NCBI RefSeq assembly: GCF_000702505.1
Contig: NZ_JNIM01000001.1
Span: 3,038,001 to 3,102,000, forward strand
Direction: 5' to 3'
DNA: 64,000 nt
Source: Thermogemmatispora carboxidivorans
Lineage (GTDB): Bacteria > Chloroflexota > Ktedonobacteria > Ktedonobacterales > Ktedonobacteraceae
Made by a program: the position numbers and the translations under genes. The notes under the pieces are model-generated. The model had not been told where the DNA came from, did not search any database, and saw nothing but the letters and a program-made list of their open reading frames with translations. Positions 16,651 through 26,713 of this stretch are shown here, piece after piece; within the stretch, counting starts at the first letter, position 1; each line of letters opens with the position of its first letter.

Positions 16651-18734
16651 TGACCAGGCGACGAGGAACGGCAGCAGCAGAGGGCCTGCATACCACGCTC
16701 CCTGGCCTCCCTTCTTCCCTCAAGAAGCAGGTGATCTCCGCTGCGTGCCATGCCCCAGCGCTGCATGCCCGGACGCCACGCCAGATTCTCTACTGGCTTA
16801 CCTGGCTCCCGCTGCTTTCTGCTCTCGAACTGGCGCGGCTGGTCAGGCGCGATGGGCAGACCACGCGAGGCCACCTGCTCCAGTTAGAGCGGCTCCAGCT
16901 GGTAGCCCATGTGGTCTGTGACGAGCCAGAGTGGTCACCGCGCCACTACCGCTATTATCTCACTGATCTGGGGCTGTACACCCTGGCAGCTCTCTATCCG
17001 GAGGCTTCTCAGGTCACAGCTTCCCAACTGGCCCGCAGTTATCCGGTAACGCGCCAGGACCTGCTGGCGCGTTTGGCCAGACTCCCGGTTCACCTGATCC
17101 TGTCTGAACTGGTCAGCCGTCTGCTGGCCGAGTGTCCTCCAGGCTACCAGCTGACTGGCTACCAGCACCCCTGCGAACAGAGCTACCCAGCATCCAGTCG
17201 GCGGCACCGCTGGGCCTCTGATGCGGCCTTCCTCCTGGCTGCTCCTGACGGGACCCACCATGCCTTCTCTCTGTGGGTTGACCAGCCAGAGCGGCAGTTG
17301 AGTCAGAAGGAAGCGCTCGCCTGGCTCCGGCGCCTGGCAGAGCTGCAGGCCGCGGCCCGGCTGGTGGGGGAGAGTCTCCCTCCCCAGCTGATTCTCACGG
17401 AGCGCGTCCGCATCCCGCTCTGGCTTGAGCAGCTTGAGCAGGCCTGGGAGCTCAGGGCGCTGAAGAGCAGCCTGCCTCCCTGTGCCCTTGCCGATTACCA
17501 CGATCTTTCTTCGCAGGGAGCGTTTACCCCTTTGTGGCTTCCCATTGAGACAGGCTCATCCAGCGAGATCAGGAGCACGGCCCCTCGGAGTCGTGTTTCG
17601 CTCCTGGCGCTCTGCCAGCAGGGTGCCGCAGGTCCGCTGACCCTGATCGAGGGTCTTACTCGCCCGTTGCCCCGTCACCCAGAGTGTCTTGCCGAGGAGG
17701 GTGGCGCCGTTTCTGAGCACGCTCACAGGCTCCCTCGCTATGTCTATGAATCCCTACAAGCAGAGGCCGAACGGCTGTGCCCACAGCAACGTCAGGACCT
17801 CCCTGCCATCAGCCGGGAAATTGCCCGCGAGTTTGCCGGCGCTCCAGTAGAGCGCACCCGCATGGCTGCCCTCCTGACCCTCCAGCTCTCCGCACAGCAG
17901 AAGCAAATTTTATCTATTCTAGCACGTCACCCCTGGATGTCTCTGCCAGATATACAAATGCAGCTCTCGCCGGGGTATCCTGACCCACGCCTGATACAAC
18001 GCCACCTCAAAGCGCTGCTGGCGCAAGAGCTCGTTAGTCTTTCCACATGGACGGGAAGTCGCTCCTGGCAAGAGCGTGAACGCTACGTGCTCACCGAGAC
18101 CGGGCTGCGTTACCTGGCCGTCCGTCATGGTGTGCCGTCAACCCAGTACCTTTCGCCTGGCTTGTCGACAAGGCCGGCACCGCTGCTCTCTTCTCTTGAG
18201 CAGAGCAGCGGCTGGGTCCAGCGTGGCGTAGGCGATCTCAACAGACAGATGGCGCATACCCAGGGCGTTTACTGGTGTGTTCGCCAGATCACTGCCGCCG
18301 GAAGACAAACAGGAACCTATGAGATCCTGGCCTGGCGCAGTGCCCGCGAGGCTATCCGCTGGCCGTGGAATTGCCCTGGTTCCCACAGCCTGCTCATTCG
18401 CCCAGATGCGGAACTGCTCTACACTGTCAGGGAGTCTTCAGCCCTCTACCGCCTCCTGCTCGAATATGATCGCGGCACCACCTCTGCACGGGAATATACA
18501 CAGAAGTTCGCCGCATACGCCGACTACCAGGATGAGACACGAACGATTCTGCCCCCAATTGTCGTGGTTGCTCAGAGCGAGCAGACGTGCGTCACCATAG
18601 AGCGCGTGCTTCGAGAGATCCAGGCGCGTATGCTCCCAGTCGTGCTGTTGCTCGCAGACGAGGTGAGGCGCACAGGGCTTCACAGCCTCCTCCCACAACT
18701 CCTTGCCCTGACGAGCCTGTCCTCAGTGTGCTGA
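16650..18734 (+). CDS. replication-relaxation family protein
   Basis: A 694-aa protein with two winged-helix-like segments (about residues 30-110, ending RYYLTDLGLYTLA, and about 405-490, ending RYVLTETGLRYLA). The C-terminal signature LLEYDRGTTSAREYTQKFAAYADY is the hallmark of the Replic_Relax family found on actinobacterial and Chloroflexota plasmids and conjugative elements. Family members are linked to plasmid replication or DNA relaxation, and this one may stand in for a relaxase or its accessory DNA-binding protein. It is twice the usual length, consistent with a duplicated winged helix. Start codon overlaps the upstream coupling-ATPase stop. Confidence 0.8.
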   Translation: MTRRRGTAAAEGLHTTLPGLPSSLKKQVISAACHAPALHARTPRQILYWLTWLPLLSALELARLVRRDGQTTRGHLLQLERLQLVAHVVCDEPEWSPRHYRYYLTDLGLYTLAALYPEASQVTASQLARSYPVTRQDLLARLARLPVHLILSELVSRLLAECPPGYQLTGYQHPCEQSYPASSRRHRWASDAAFLLAAPDGTHHAFSLWVDQPERQLSQKEALAWLRRLAELQAAARLVGESLPPQLILTERVRIPLWLEQLEQAWELRALKSSLPPCALADYHDLSSQGAFTPLWLPIETGSSSEIRSTAPRSRVSLLALCQQGAAGPLTLIEGLTRPLPRHPECLAEEGGAVSEHAHRLPRYVYESLQAEAERLCPQQRQDLPAISREIAREFAGAPVERTRMAALLTLQLSAQQKQILSILARHPWMSLPDIQMQLSPGYPDPRLIQRHLKALLAQELVSLSTWTGSRSWQERERYVLTETGLRYLAVRHGVPSTQYLSPGLSTRPAPLLSSLEQSSGWVQRGVGDLNRQMAHTQGVYWCVRQITAAGRQTGTYEILAWRSAREAIRWPWNCPGSHSLLIRPDAELLYTVRESSALYRLLLEYDRGTTSAREYTQKFAAYADYQDETRTILPPIVVVAQSEQTCVTIERVLREIQARMLPVVLLLADEVRRTGLHSLLPQLLALTSLSSVC

Positions 18735-19161
18735 TTTCTTCTTCCTTTTCCTGTTCCACTCCGGCCTCGGGCCAGCTCCCTCCTCAGAAGCCTGATGGCC
18801 CTCTGGCCCAGCCAGAGCAGTTGGAGGGAGTCGACTGCCGTCCTCCATGTCTCCAGCCCCTTGCTCCTCAGTGGCTTCCTGCACGACGCCTTCACAGGGA
18901 GGATCTTCTCCCTGCCGCTCCCGCCATCGTGCCAGCGTTTGGCCCTTCCCTTCCCACCCTCCTCCCGTCAGATTCCTGCGCTGTTCCCGCCGGTTCCCCG
19001 TGGTCCTTGGGTAGACTCGATCAGGCTGGCACATGTCAGCCAACGCGCAGCATCCGTGGCTGATGACTATGAGAAATCGAAGGGCGGCACCAGGCATCCT
19101 GGTTGATCCTGCTTGCAGGTGCTGTCGTGCTGTCCCTCGCGTAGAGAAAGGAGTCATGCCC
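18735..19161 (+). other. leader of the rpoC-like gene
   Basis: A 427-base interval between the replication-relaxation gene and the rpoC-like gene. No convincing open frame, hairpin or promoter was recognised. Its length suggests that the rpoC-like gene may have its own promoter instead of being read only from the transfer operon. Confidence 0.4.
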
Positions 19162-22100
19162 ATGTCTGTCTATGAACGCATGAGCGTTCTGCGCCTGTCC
19201 GTGGCCTCTCCCCAGCACATTCGTTCGTGGAGCTTTGGGGAAGTCACTCGTCCCGAGACCATTCACTCACTGACCCAGAAACCTGTTCCAGGAGGACTCT
19301 TTTGCGAGCGCATCTTCGGACCGTGCCAGGACTGGACCTGTTCCTGTGGCAAATACACATACACCCATAAACGGACACCTGGCTTTCAGTGCGCAATCTG
19401 TGGTGTGGAGCTCACCGAACGCCGCGTGCGCCGGGAACGCATGGGACATATCGAGCTGTGCACCCCGGTCGCTCACCCCTGGTTTGTCGAGGCCATCGCC
19501 GCGTTGCTCAACCTCTCGCCCAGACACCTGGCAGCGGTGCTCACCTATGCTGCGGCACTCGTGACCCAGATTGACGAAGAGCAGTATAGACGCCTCCTCG
19601 CCCAGCCGGCACAGGCGTTCTCAGAGCCTGGGGATGTGATCTGGCTTCGCTCGCTTACCGTGGGAACAATGCTCGATGACACACAGGTGAGGACGCTGAC
19701 ACAGCGCTTTCCCTCTCTGCTCCGGGTTGAGTGCGGAGCAGGAGCTGTCCATGCCCTACTCGCCTCGCTGGATCTGGAAGCACTGGCTCGCTCTTTGAGA
19801 CACTCCTTAAGTGCCAGCTCTGTCCAGACCAGGCAGCATACGCTCAAACGCCTGCATCTGGTCGAGGCCGTGCGGGCTGCTGGAATCAATCCGGCCTGGA
19901 TGATCCTCTCTGTCCTGCCAGTCCTTCCTCCTGACCTGCGCCCGCTCGTCTCACTCGATGGCAGCAAATATGCTACCTCGGATATCAACCTCCTCTATGC
20001 ACGCATCATTTATCGCAATAACCGTCTTAAGCGGTTACTGACTGTTGGTGCTCCCGATCTCATCCTGAACCACGAGCGACGCCTCCTGCAGGAGGCATGC
20101 ACAGCGCTCTTTAGCAACGAACAGATGGCGCATCCCGCACTCGGACCGACAGGAAAGCCACTGCAGAGTCTGGCCCATCGTCTTCAGGGCAAACAGGGAC
20201 GCTTTCGTCAGAACCTGCTTGGCAAGCGCGTCGACTACTCTGGCCGCTCCGTTATCGTGGCGGGTGATCCCCAGCTCAAGTTGCATCAATGTGGGTTGCC
20301 CAAAAGCATGTGCGTGGAGCTCTTTCAGCCATTCTTGATTCGAAAGCTGCTGGAGCGCAACCTTGCTGCGACTGTGCCCGCGGCCAGGCGGCTGCTGAAG
20401 CCCTCCCTCAGGTTAGACCCGGTGGTTTGGGACGTGCTCGAAGAGGTCCTGCAAGGGAAGGTCGTCCTGCTGAATCGCGCTCCGACACTGCACCGTCTCA
20501 ACATTCAGGCGTTCGAGGTCCTGCCAATGGAGGGCAAGACTATCCGGCTGCACCCGCTGGTGTGCGCTGCCTTCAATGCTGACTTCGATGGAGACCAGAT
20601 GGCGGTCCACCTCCCGCTGTCAGAGCGGGCCCAGGCAGAGGCCCGCCAGCTTCTCCTCTCGACACGCAACCTGCGCGGACCTGCCACCGGCGAGCTCTCT
20701 ATCGCCCTCTCCCAGGACATCGTTCTGGGGTTGTTCTACCTGACGCAGGACCAGCCCCAGGAGCGGGCCGCCTCTTCTCCCAGACACTGCTTCGCCGACG
20801 CCAATGAGGCTCAGCTGGCTCTGGCCCACCAGGTGATCACGCTCCACACCCCTATTGTGGTGCGGCTCTCTGATGCCTGTCTCTATACGGAGCCCGGGCA
20901 GAGGAGCGCTCTGCCTCACCGGCGGCGCGTGGAGACCACGGTCGGACGTCTCATCTTCAACGAGACCCTCCCCTCTTCCTTGCGCTTTCGCAATTATCCC
21001 ATGACTAAAGAGCTGCTCAAACAACTGCTCGCTGAGTGCCTTCAGTGCTGTGGCTCAGAGGCAACCGTGCACCTCGCCGATGCGCTGAAACAGCTCGGTT
21101 TCGCCTACGCCACCAGGAGTGGCATCAGCTTTGCCTTCAGCGATATTACCGTGCCCCCGGAGAAAGACACGAAGCTGCAACAGGCCGAGGTAGACGCAGC
21201 GGCTCTAGAGGAGCAGGTAGCGCTTGGCATGATTACAGAACAAGAGCGGGATCGAGCGCTGATTTCGCTCTGGTCACAAGCCACGGAGGCGATCAGCCAC
21301 AGCCTTGAAAGCCATCTTGACCCGCGAGGAAACCTGGCAACCATTCTGACGTCTGGTGCGACCAAGGCGAAGTTACAACAAATTCGCCAGCTCGGGGGTA
21401 TCCGGGGTCTCCTGGCTAACCCCGCAGGGGAAATCATCCCCATCCCCATCAAAGGGAACTACCTGGAAGGACTGCAGCCCTGGGAAGTCTTCATCGCAGC
21501 GTCGGGGGCAAGAAAAGGCTTTATGGATCGCTCCCTCAATACGGCGCGTGCTGGGTACCTGATGCGCAGGCTCGTTGAGGCTGGCATGGACGTCTGGATC
21601 ACGATGGAGGACTGTGGGACACAGAAGGCTATTTCCATCGCCAGCGATGAGGAGCAGGAGCCAGACGCTCCAGAGATGACACGTCGCCTCGTTGGGCGCG
21701 TGCTCTCAGACGAGCAGGCGGGATTGGCTCGGGGCACGCTCCTCACCGAGCGGCTCGTCGCGGAGCTGTGCGCACGCGGTGTGCGTGCCGTACGAGTGCG
21801 TTCACCGCTCAGGTGTGAAGCCCCTTACGGTCTCTGTCAGCGCTGTTATGGTCTCGATCTGGCCTCCGGCGAGCTGGTACGACAGGGCACAGCCGTCGGC
21901 ATCATCGCGGCACAGTCTGTTGGCGAGCCCGGAACCCAGCTCACCATGCGCACGTTCCATAGCGGCGGCATTGCTCAGGTCCAGGGAGACATTCTTGCCG
22001 GCCTGCCACATGTCGAAGCACTGTTTGAAGCGCGAAAGCCACGCCTGCCCGCCTTGCTTGCGGAAATCAGCGGGACGGTACACCTGGAGCACGGCCAGGA

Positions 22101-22686
22101 CGGAGGCGTCCGTATCCGGGTGAGGGAGCAGCGGTCTGCACTCCTGGCAGAGCGCAGCTATGACTGTCCCACGAGCAGGGGGGTCTTGGTGAAGGAGGGC
22201 GAACAGGTGACCGCTGGCACGCCACTCACGACTGGTCCCATTTGTCCGCATGAGCTGCTGCGCGTGTGTGGCCGGGAAGCAGTCGGTCGCTATCTGGTGC
22301 ATGAGGTGCATCGGATCTACCGACGACAGGCGGGAGTTGCTCTCAACGAGAAGCACCTTGAATGCCTGGTACGCCAGATGCTTCGCTGTTTGCAGATCGG
22401 TGATCCAGGAGACACCACGCTGCTCCCAGGCACCATCCTGGACCGTTTCGCAGTCTTTTCCACCAATGCGGCGATTCTTGCCCAAGGGGGTGCTCCAGCC
22501 ATCGCTCAGCCGGTGCTGCTTGGGATCACGAAAGCTGCGCTGGTCACTCGCTCCTGGCTCGCGGCAGCCTCCTTTCAAGAGACCCCCCGTATCCTGACTG
22601 CCGCAGCGCTTCGAGGGCAGAGCGATACGCTACGTGGCTTCAAAGAGCATCTGATTGTGGGAAGATTGATCCCCCATTGCCTGTGA
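19162..22686 (+). CDS. rpoC: RNA polymerase beta-prime subunit (rpoC-like), stand-alone
   Basis: A 1174-aa intact beta-prime subunit, the catalytic half of bacterial RNA polymerase. Zinc finger 1 (C60, C62, C77, C80) is present, followed by GKQGRFRQNLLGKRVDYSGR. The active-site NADFDGDQMAVH carries D474, D476 and D478. Bridge helix (about 782-812), zinc site 2 (EDCG, RCE, LCQRC) and trigger helix GEPGTQLTMRTFH (M929, R930, H933) are all intact, and the C-terminal LLGITKAAL and SFQET motifs are conserved. It is compact, near the 1199 aa of B. subtilis RpoC. AAAGGAG fits the ATG at 19162 best. No rpoB is adjacent; neighbours are conjugation genes. It may be a second, element-borne beta-prime or, less likely, a relocated housekeeping copy. 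Confidence 0.95.
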   Translation: MSVYERMSVLRLSVASPQHIRSWSFGEVTRPETIHSLTQKPVPGGLFCERIFGPCQDWTCSCGKYTYTHKRTPGFQCAICGVELTERRVRRERMGHIELCTPVAHPWFVEAIAALLNLSPRHLAAVLTYAAALVTQIDEEQYRRLLAQPAQAFSEPGDVIWLRSLTVGTMLDDTQVRTLTQRFPSLLRVECGAGAVHALLASLDLEALARSLRHSLSASSVQTRQHTLKRLHLVEAVRAAGINPAWMILSVLPVLPPDLRPLVSLDGSKYATSDINLLYARIIYRNNRLKRLLTVGAPDLILNHERRLLQEACTALFSNEQMAHPALGPTGKPLQSLAHRLQGKQGRFRQNLLGKRVDYSGRSVIVAGDPQLKLHQCGLPKSMCVELFQPFLIRKLLERNLAATVPAARRLLKPSLRLDPVVWDVLEEVLQGKVVLLNRAPTLHRLNIQAFEVLPMEGKTIRLHPLVCAAFNADFDGDQMAVHLPLSERAQAEARQLLLSTRNLRGPATGELSIALSQDIVLGLFYLTQDQPQERAASSPRHCFADANEAQLALAHQVITLHTPIVVRLSDACLYTEPGQRSALPHRRRVETTVGRLIFNETLPSSLRFRNYPMTKELLKQLLAECLQCCGSEATVHLADALKQLGFAYATRSGISFAFSDITVPPEKDTKLQQAEVDAAALEEQVALGMITEQERDRALISLWSQATEAISHSLESHLDPRGNLATILTSGATKAKLQQIRQLGGIRGLLANPAGEIIPIPIKGNYLEGLQPWEVFIAASGARKGFMDRSLNTARAGYLMRRLVEAGMDVWITMEDCGTQKAISIASDEEQEPDAPEMTRRLVGRVLSDEQAGLARGTLLTERLVAELCARGVRAVRVRSPLRCEAPYGLCQRCYGLDLASGELVRQGTAVGIIAAQSVGEPGTQLTMRTFHSGGIAQVQGDILAGLPHVEALFEARKPRLPALLAEISGTVHLEHGQDGGVRIRVREQRSALLAERSYDCPTSRGVLVKEGEQVTAGTPLTTGPICPHELLRVCGREAVGRYLVHEVHRIYRRQAGVALNEKHLECLVRQMLRCLQIGDPGDTTLLPGTILDRFAVFSTNAAILAQGGAPAIAQPVLLGITKAALVTRSWLAAASFQETPRILTAAALRGQSDTLRGFKEHLIVGRLIPHCL

Positions 22687-23028
22687 GCTTCGTCCACGTC
22701 TCCTGCTATGTCTCAGTACAGGGCAGGCATCGGAGAAGAGCAACAATCGTCGTGTGTTCGTTGTATACTCTTCACATATGAAAGGATCGAAGAGGGCTGT
22801 GATGACACCGGAAGGTGACCACCTCTCTTGTTTCCTGATCAGGCAGAAGCCAGCGCGAGAGCCGCCAGCATGGACCAGGGATGGAGGCGCTGCGACGACG
22901 AGTCGAACGGTGACGGCTCCCGGGATGTTCCTGGACAGTTCCTTCCAGTGCCCTCTGTTAGCTCATGCCAGAGGGCAGGCCCTGCGTCGAGAGGGTTGCT
23001 GGACCAGTTTTATGGAAAAGAGCACGCT

Positions 23029-24873
23029 ATGCCTCACCATTCAGAGGGAGATCAGCTTCGCAGCACCAGGCGGATCTGGCTCATCACCACACTGATCACC
23101 CTGGCTGTCTCTCTGCTCTCGACCGTGCTCTGGACGCTCCCAAACTGGGCACTATTCAGCAAGAACGTGTCGCACTTTCCAGCTCTCTGGCAATTCGAGA
23201 GCAATCGCAGCGTGATCATAATCCTGGTCATCAAGGTCATAGCTCCTCTCCTCATCGCTCCGCTTGTGTTTATCGGCTCCTGGCTCTTCCTGACCCTCCG
23301 CTTGATCCTGTCCGAAGAGCTATCGGGCAAGCAGAGAGCGCCCGCTCCGACCAGGCAGACGAGGCAGTCCTCTCCGGGTCGCTCACGGATGGTCCGCGGC
23401 ATCAGGAGGGCTATCTCCCCCCCACTCCCCGGGCGTGGATCTGCCGCTGAGGCACCTCCTCCCCTACCAGGCAGGTCTACGCCCCTCTCCCCCCAGCAGG
23501 CCCAACACCCGTCGCCACGCCAACCGGTAGTATCTCCTGGTCAAACGCCATCAGAGCCACGGCTAGCGCCGCTGCTTCCCACGCTGCCCCCCCCACAGCC
23601 AGCACAGGAGGGGCCTCCCCCTCCCTATCGAGAGCAGCTGGGGCACCTGCCGAAACCAAAACAGCCGGCCTCTGAGCAGGAGATTCACCGTCCCATCCTC
23701 ACTGAACTATCCAGATCAGGCTCATCCCCCGAAAGCTCCTCGCTTCCTCTCGCCGTTCCTCTCTCTACTCTTCAGAGTGCTGACCTTCCGACTGATCAGC
23801 TATCTGCGCCTCTCCAGAACAGGGAAGGTGAGTACGTCAGGATCTGGCTGCTGAAGGAAGTGCGGATAGAACTGGTAGCCCCCGATGGCAGAAGCGCTCT
23901 GGTCCCGCTTGCTCCCAGCGCCAAACGGGTCCAACTGCTGGCCTATCTCGCCTGGCTGCGCGGGGAGCAGGTCAGCCGCGAAAAGCTGCTAGAAGACGTT
24001 TTCGGCCACGGCCTTCCCGACGAGGAAGCTACCCCAAAGCGGTTGGGGGAAGCTTTCGATTCTCATCGCAAGTTCCTGCGCAAGGATCTGCGAGAAGCCA
24101 TCACTCATCTGAATGCAGCCGCAGGCACGGAACTGCTTCCTGCAGACCTGGACGTCTTCAGCACCAGGCAGCGCATGTGGCGCCTGGCTTCTACCTGTCG
24201 CGTCATCGACCTGGAAGCTGTGGTTAGCTCACACCAGTTCATCGAAGCCGCACATCACGATGGCCGCCTGGCCAATGGTATTCCCGAAGATGTCAAGCGC
24301 GCCTGCGATGTTCTTCTGAAAGCCTATCGCGGAGACTTTCTGGAAGAGATGATTCGGGACTTCCCCGCCGATTTTGATCCCTGGCCTTCGAGTTGGGTAC
24401 GCAAACCATTCACCCTGTTTCGCGACTACTATCTGCAGGCGCTCTGGTACAGCGCTGAGTACGAACTTCACCAGGGACTGCAACTGGTTGACGCGCCTCT
24501 GGAAGAGTCGCGCGGCGAAGACGCCTCCCTCCGTCATCTGCAGCGCGAACATTACGGACGTGCAGCCCAGCTCTATCAGGCATACGCACTACAGAGTGTG
24601 AATCACCGGTTTGACACCAAGCTCTCCTTTGCTTCTTTTGGTCAGCCAGGCCGCGCTCCTGGGGAACGGGTCATCATGAGTGAGCGCGCCTTGCGGCGGG
24701 CGGCCCAGCTCTATGGCTGGCTCGGCTCCCCCTACCTGCTGGATCAACTCTACACAGCCTACGTGAAGCAGATGCGGCGCCTCTCCTCGGACCAGTGGCG
24801 TCCCAGCCCGGAAACGCTGCAGACGATAGAGCAGGCCAGGTCATATACCAGTACCGCTCATCTCCTGCTCTAG
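23029..24873 (+). CDS. membrane-anchored SARP-like transcriptional regulator
   Basis: A 614-aa protein. Two membrane helices (about 16-37 and 61-91) are followed by a Pro-rich linker (about 100-260). A winged-helix/OmpR-like domain (about 268-360, LVPLAPSAKRVQLLAYLAWLRG... with EKLLEDVFG) comes next. The C-terminal helical-repeat domain (about 395-614) resembles the BTAD of SARP activators. It would be a transcription factor tethered to the membrane. The chosen ATG (23029) follows AAAGAG; upstream residues in frame look non-coding. It lies 342 nt after the rpoC-like gene on the same strand. A TATACT box at about 22764 could serve it. Confidence 0.7.
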   Translation: MPHHSEGDQLRSTRRIWLITTLITLAVSLLSTVLWTLPNWALFSKNVSHFPALWQFESNRSVIIILVIKVIAPLLIAPLVFIGSWLFLTLRLILSEELSGKQRAPAPTRQTRQSSPGRSRMVRGIRRAISPPLPGRGSAAEAPPPLPGRSTPLSPQQAQHPSPRQPVVSPGQTPSEPRLAPLLPTLPPPQPAQEGPPPPYREQLGHLPKPKQPASEQEIHRPILTELSRSGSSPESSSLPLAVPLSTLQSADLPTDQLSAPLQNREGEYVRIWLLKEVRIELVAPDGRSALVPLAPSAKRVQLLAYLAWLRGEQVSREKLLEDVFGHGLPDEEATPKRLGEAFDSHRKFLRKDLREAITHLNAAAGTELLPADLDVFSTRQRMWRLASTCRVIDLEAVVSSHQFIEAAHHDGRLANGIPEDVKRACDVLLKAYRGDFLEEMIRDFPADFDPWPSSWVRKPFTLFRDYYLQALWYSAEYELHQGLQLVDAPLEESRGEDASLRHLQREHYGRAAQLYQAYALQSVNHRFDTKLSFASFGQPGRAPGERVIMSERALRRAAQLYGWLGSPYLLDQLYTAYVKQMRRLSSDQWRPSPETLQTIEQARSYTSTAHLLL

Positions 24874-25050
24874 GGAACTGGTTGCGCGGCCTCACCAGGC
24901 ATCGTCCGGCTACCGGGCCGCCTCTCCGGCTGGCAGAGCCAGTGCTCCACGTGAGCTCAAGCCGCATGCGGGTGACCAGCGTGAGGGATCCGTTTGCGCT
25001 CTCCAGGTGGCCACGACAAGGATCACAGCCAGGGCACACCACCTGCCTGA

Positions 25051-25090
25051 ATGGAGGCCAGGTGCTCCTGATCGAGCACCTGGCCTCCAT
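25051..25090. terminator. 17-bp perfect hairpin between convergent genes
   Basis: Seventeen bases at 25051-25067 (ATGGAGGCC...) are perfectly complementary to 25074-25090 with a 6-nt loop. It lies between the stop of the rightward regulator (24873) and the stop of the leftward integrase (25134), where a bidirectional terminator is expected. No T-tract follows on either strand. Confidence 0.65.
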
Positions 25091-25133
25091 CTGTCCGACA
25101 GGCAACGCCAGCAGCCAGGCAGCGCTTCCTGCC

Positions 25134-26396
25134 TCAGTTCCCATCACTGGCCCCCAACTCGCCAGGCGCGCTTTGGCCCGGTTCTAGCTGGCGCGTTGAG
25201 AGATGATCTCCAGGGCTATACTTGCGCTTCTGCGCCTGTGTCATGGTATCATTCATGTGCATATAATGATTGACCGTGTCCATATCTTCGTGTCCCAATA
25301 TGCGCTGGAGACTGAATGGGTCCCCCCCGAGGAGCAGATACTTTACGGCAAAGGTATGTCGCAGGATATGCGGACTCACTCGCTTGGATGTGATCCCGGC
25401 TCGCTTTCGCAGCCGCTTGAAGAGCTGCTCTATTCCATTCTTGGTCAGGGGCCAACACGTCTCCGCCAGGAACAGATGCTTCTCTCCGGAACAGCCACAC
25501 CGTGCCAGTTCCTGCTGATCCGGTCGATGCTGATCCAGGTACGCGAACACATGTTTCTGGCAGTTCTCTCCTAGAGCCACCCGCCGCTCCTTATCGCCCT
25601 TCCCCCAGACTGTGATCACACCCTGCTCGCGGTCCACCTTGTCCAGGCACAGGGTGAGCAGTTCCGAGACCCGTATACCCGTATCGTACAACAGCCACAG
25701 GATGGCCTGATTGCGCGCCACAGCCCGCTCCGCCAGCCGACCAGTTTCCCTGGGCGTCACACAGGCGGACAGTAATCGTTCGAACTCCTCATCGGTCAGC
25801 GTCTCGATCAGAGGACGGCCCACACGGGGAAACAGGACCAGATCAAACACATTCTCTTCCAGCAGATGCCGACGTTCTAGCCAGCGGAAAAAGGCCCGAG
25901 CCGAACGCGCATACGTCTGCACTGTGCGATCCGTGCGCCGCCTGCCGTGGGCGCCGCGAGTTGTGCGCAGGTGGGTAAACCAGGCACTGATATCCTCAGC
26001 CTCCACCGCCCCGATCTCCGTGACTCCCCGCTGTTGCTGGAGAAACTGCTGCAGAAACGTGAGCGCGGTGCGGTGCCACTCAACGGTCTTAGGACTTCGA
26101 TTCCCCCCAATCTGATCTTGCAGATAGGCCTCAACGAGTGCCTCGATGCTCCGTCGGCCCGGCTGGCGCCCCACACGCAGCTCTGGCGCGTGTCTGCTCT
26201 GCTGTTTGCTTTTTCGTGCCAACTCCTGTTGGCGTCCCGCTCGTACCTTCGCCGCTCTCTCCAGTTTGGCCCGTTGGGCGAGTGCTCGGCGCTCCGTCAC
26301 ACTCGCAGAAGCTTCTCTCCCTGCCCGCCTCCGCCTGGCCCTTGTCCTTTTACTTGCCAGAGAGAGGAGAGAGGACGAAGGAAAGGTCTGGCCCAT
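25134..26396 (-). CDS. tyrosine recombinase / integrase (intact)
   Basis: A 420-aa site-specific recombinase. A basic N-terminal extension (1-80) precedes the SAM-like core-binding domain (about 84-185). The catalytic domain (about 195-395) has the complete set R242 (TGIRVSEL), K266 (GKGDKE), H343 and R346 (SPHILRHTF), H369 (LGHED) and Y378 (NHYMH). AAAGGAG lies about 11 nt before the ATG. With the neighbouring tRNA-Gly and the conjugation genes, it is the likely integrase/excisionase of a mobile element. It is homologous to, and reads in the same direction as, the truncated recombinase at 26714-27682. Confidence 0.93.
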   Translation of the reverse strand: MGQTFPSSSLLSLASKRTRARRRRAGREASASVTERRALAQRAKLERAAKVRAGRQQELARKSKQQSRHAPELRVGRQPGRRSIEALVEAYLQDQIGGNRSPKTVEWHRTALTFLQQFLQQQRGVTEIGAVEAEDISAWFTHLRTTRGAHGRRRTDRTVQTYARSARAFFRWLERRHLLEENVFDLVLFPRVGRPLIETLTDEEFERLLSACVTPRETGRLAERAVARNQAILWLLYDTGIRVSELLTLCLDKVDREQGVITVWGKGDKERRVALGENCQKHVFAYLDQHRPDQQELARCGCSGEKHLFLAETCWPLTKNGIEQLFKRLRKRAGITSKRVSPHILRHTFAVKYLLLGGDPFSLQRILGHEDMDTVNHYMHMNDTMTQAQKRKYSPGDHLSTRQLEPGQSAPGELGASDGN

Positions 26397-26713
26397 CGGT
26401 GTGCAATCTCCTTTCAAGGCTGCTCTGCTGCTTGCGCAGGGCACGCCAGTCATCGGTCTACCTATCTTGTCTGTCTGCTGAGGAAATCCCTGAGACAGGC
26501 AACAGCGAGTCCACCCAGTCCCAGCAGCAAGTAGTGTAGGAGCCTCTCTCTGTCCTGTCTCAGGAGCGAGCCGGGAAGCGACCAGGAAGATCGCAGGTCG
26601 CCTCTGGGTCGCTCTTTGGGCCCAGGCGGGAGGCCAGCCACTGTACCGCGGCTGTCAGAGCGCAGGCAAGTCAAGTCCTGGCTCGTCGAAGCAGCGGCAG
26701 ATGAGTAAGACCT

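Noticed and set aside
19162..22686. rpoC-like gene as a pseudogene or fragment
   Set aside because: The frame is uninterrupted for 1174 codons and every catalytic and zinc-binding motif is conserved.
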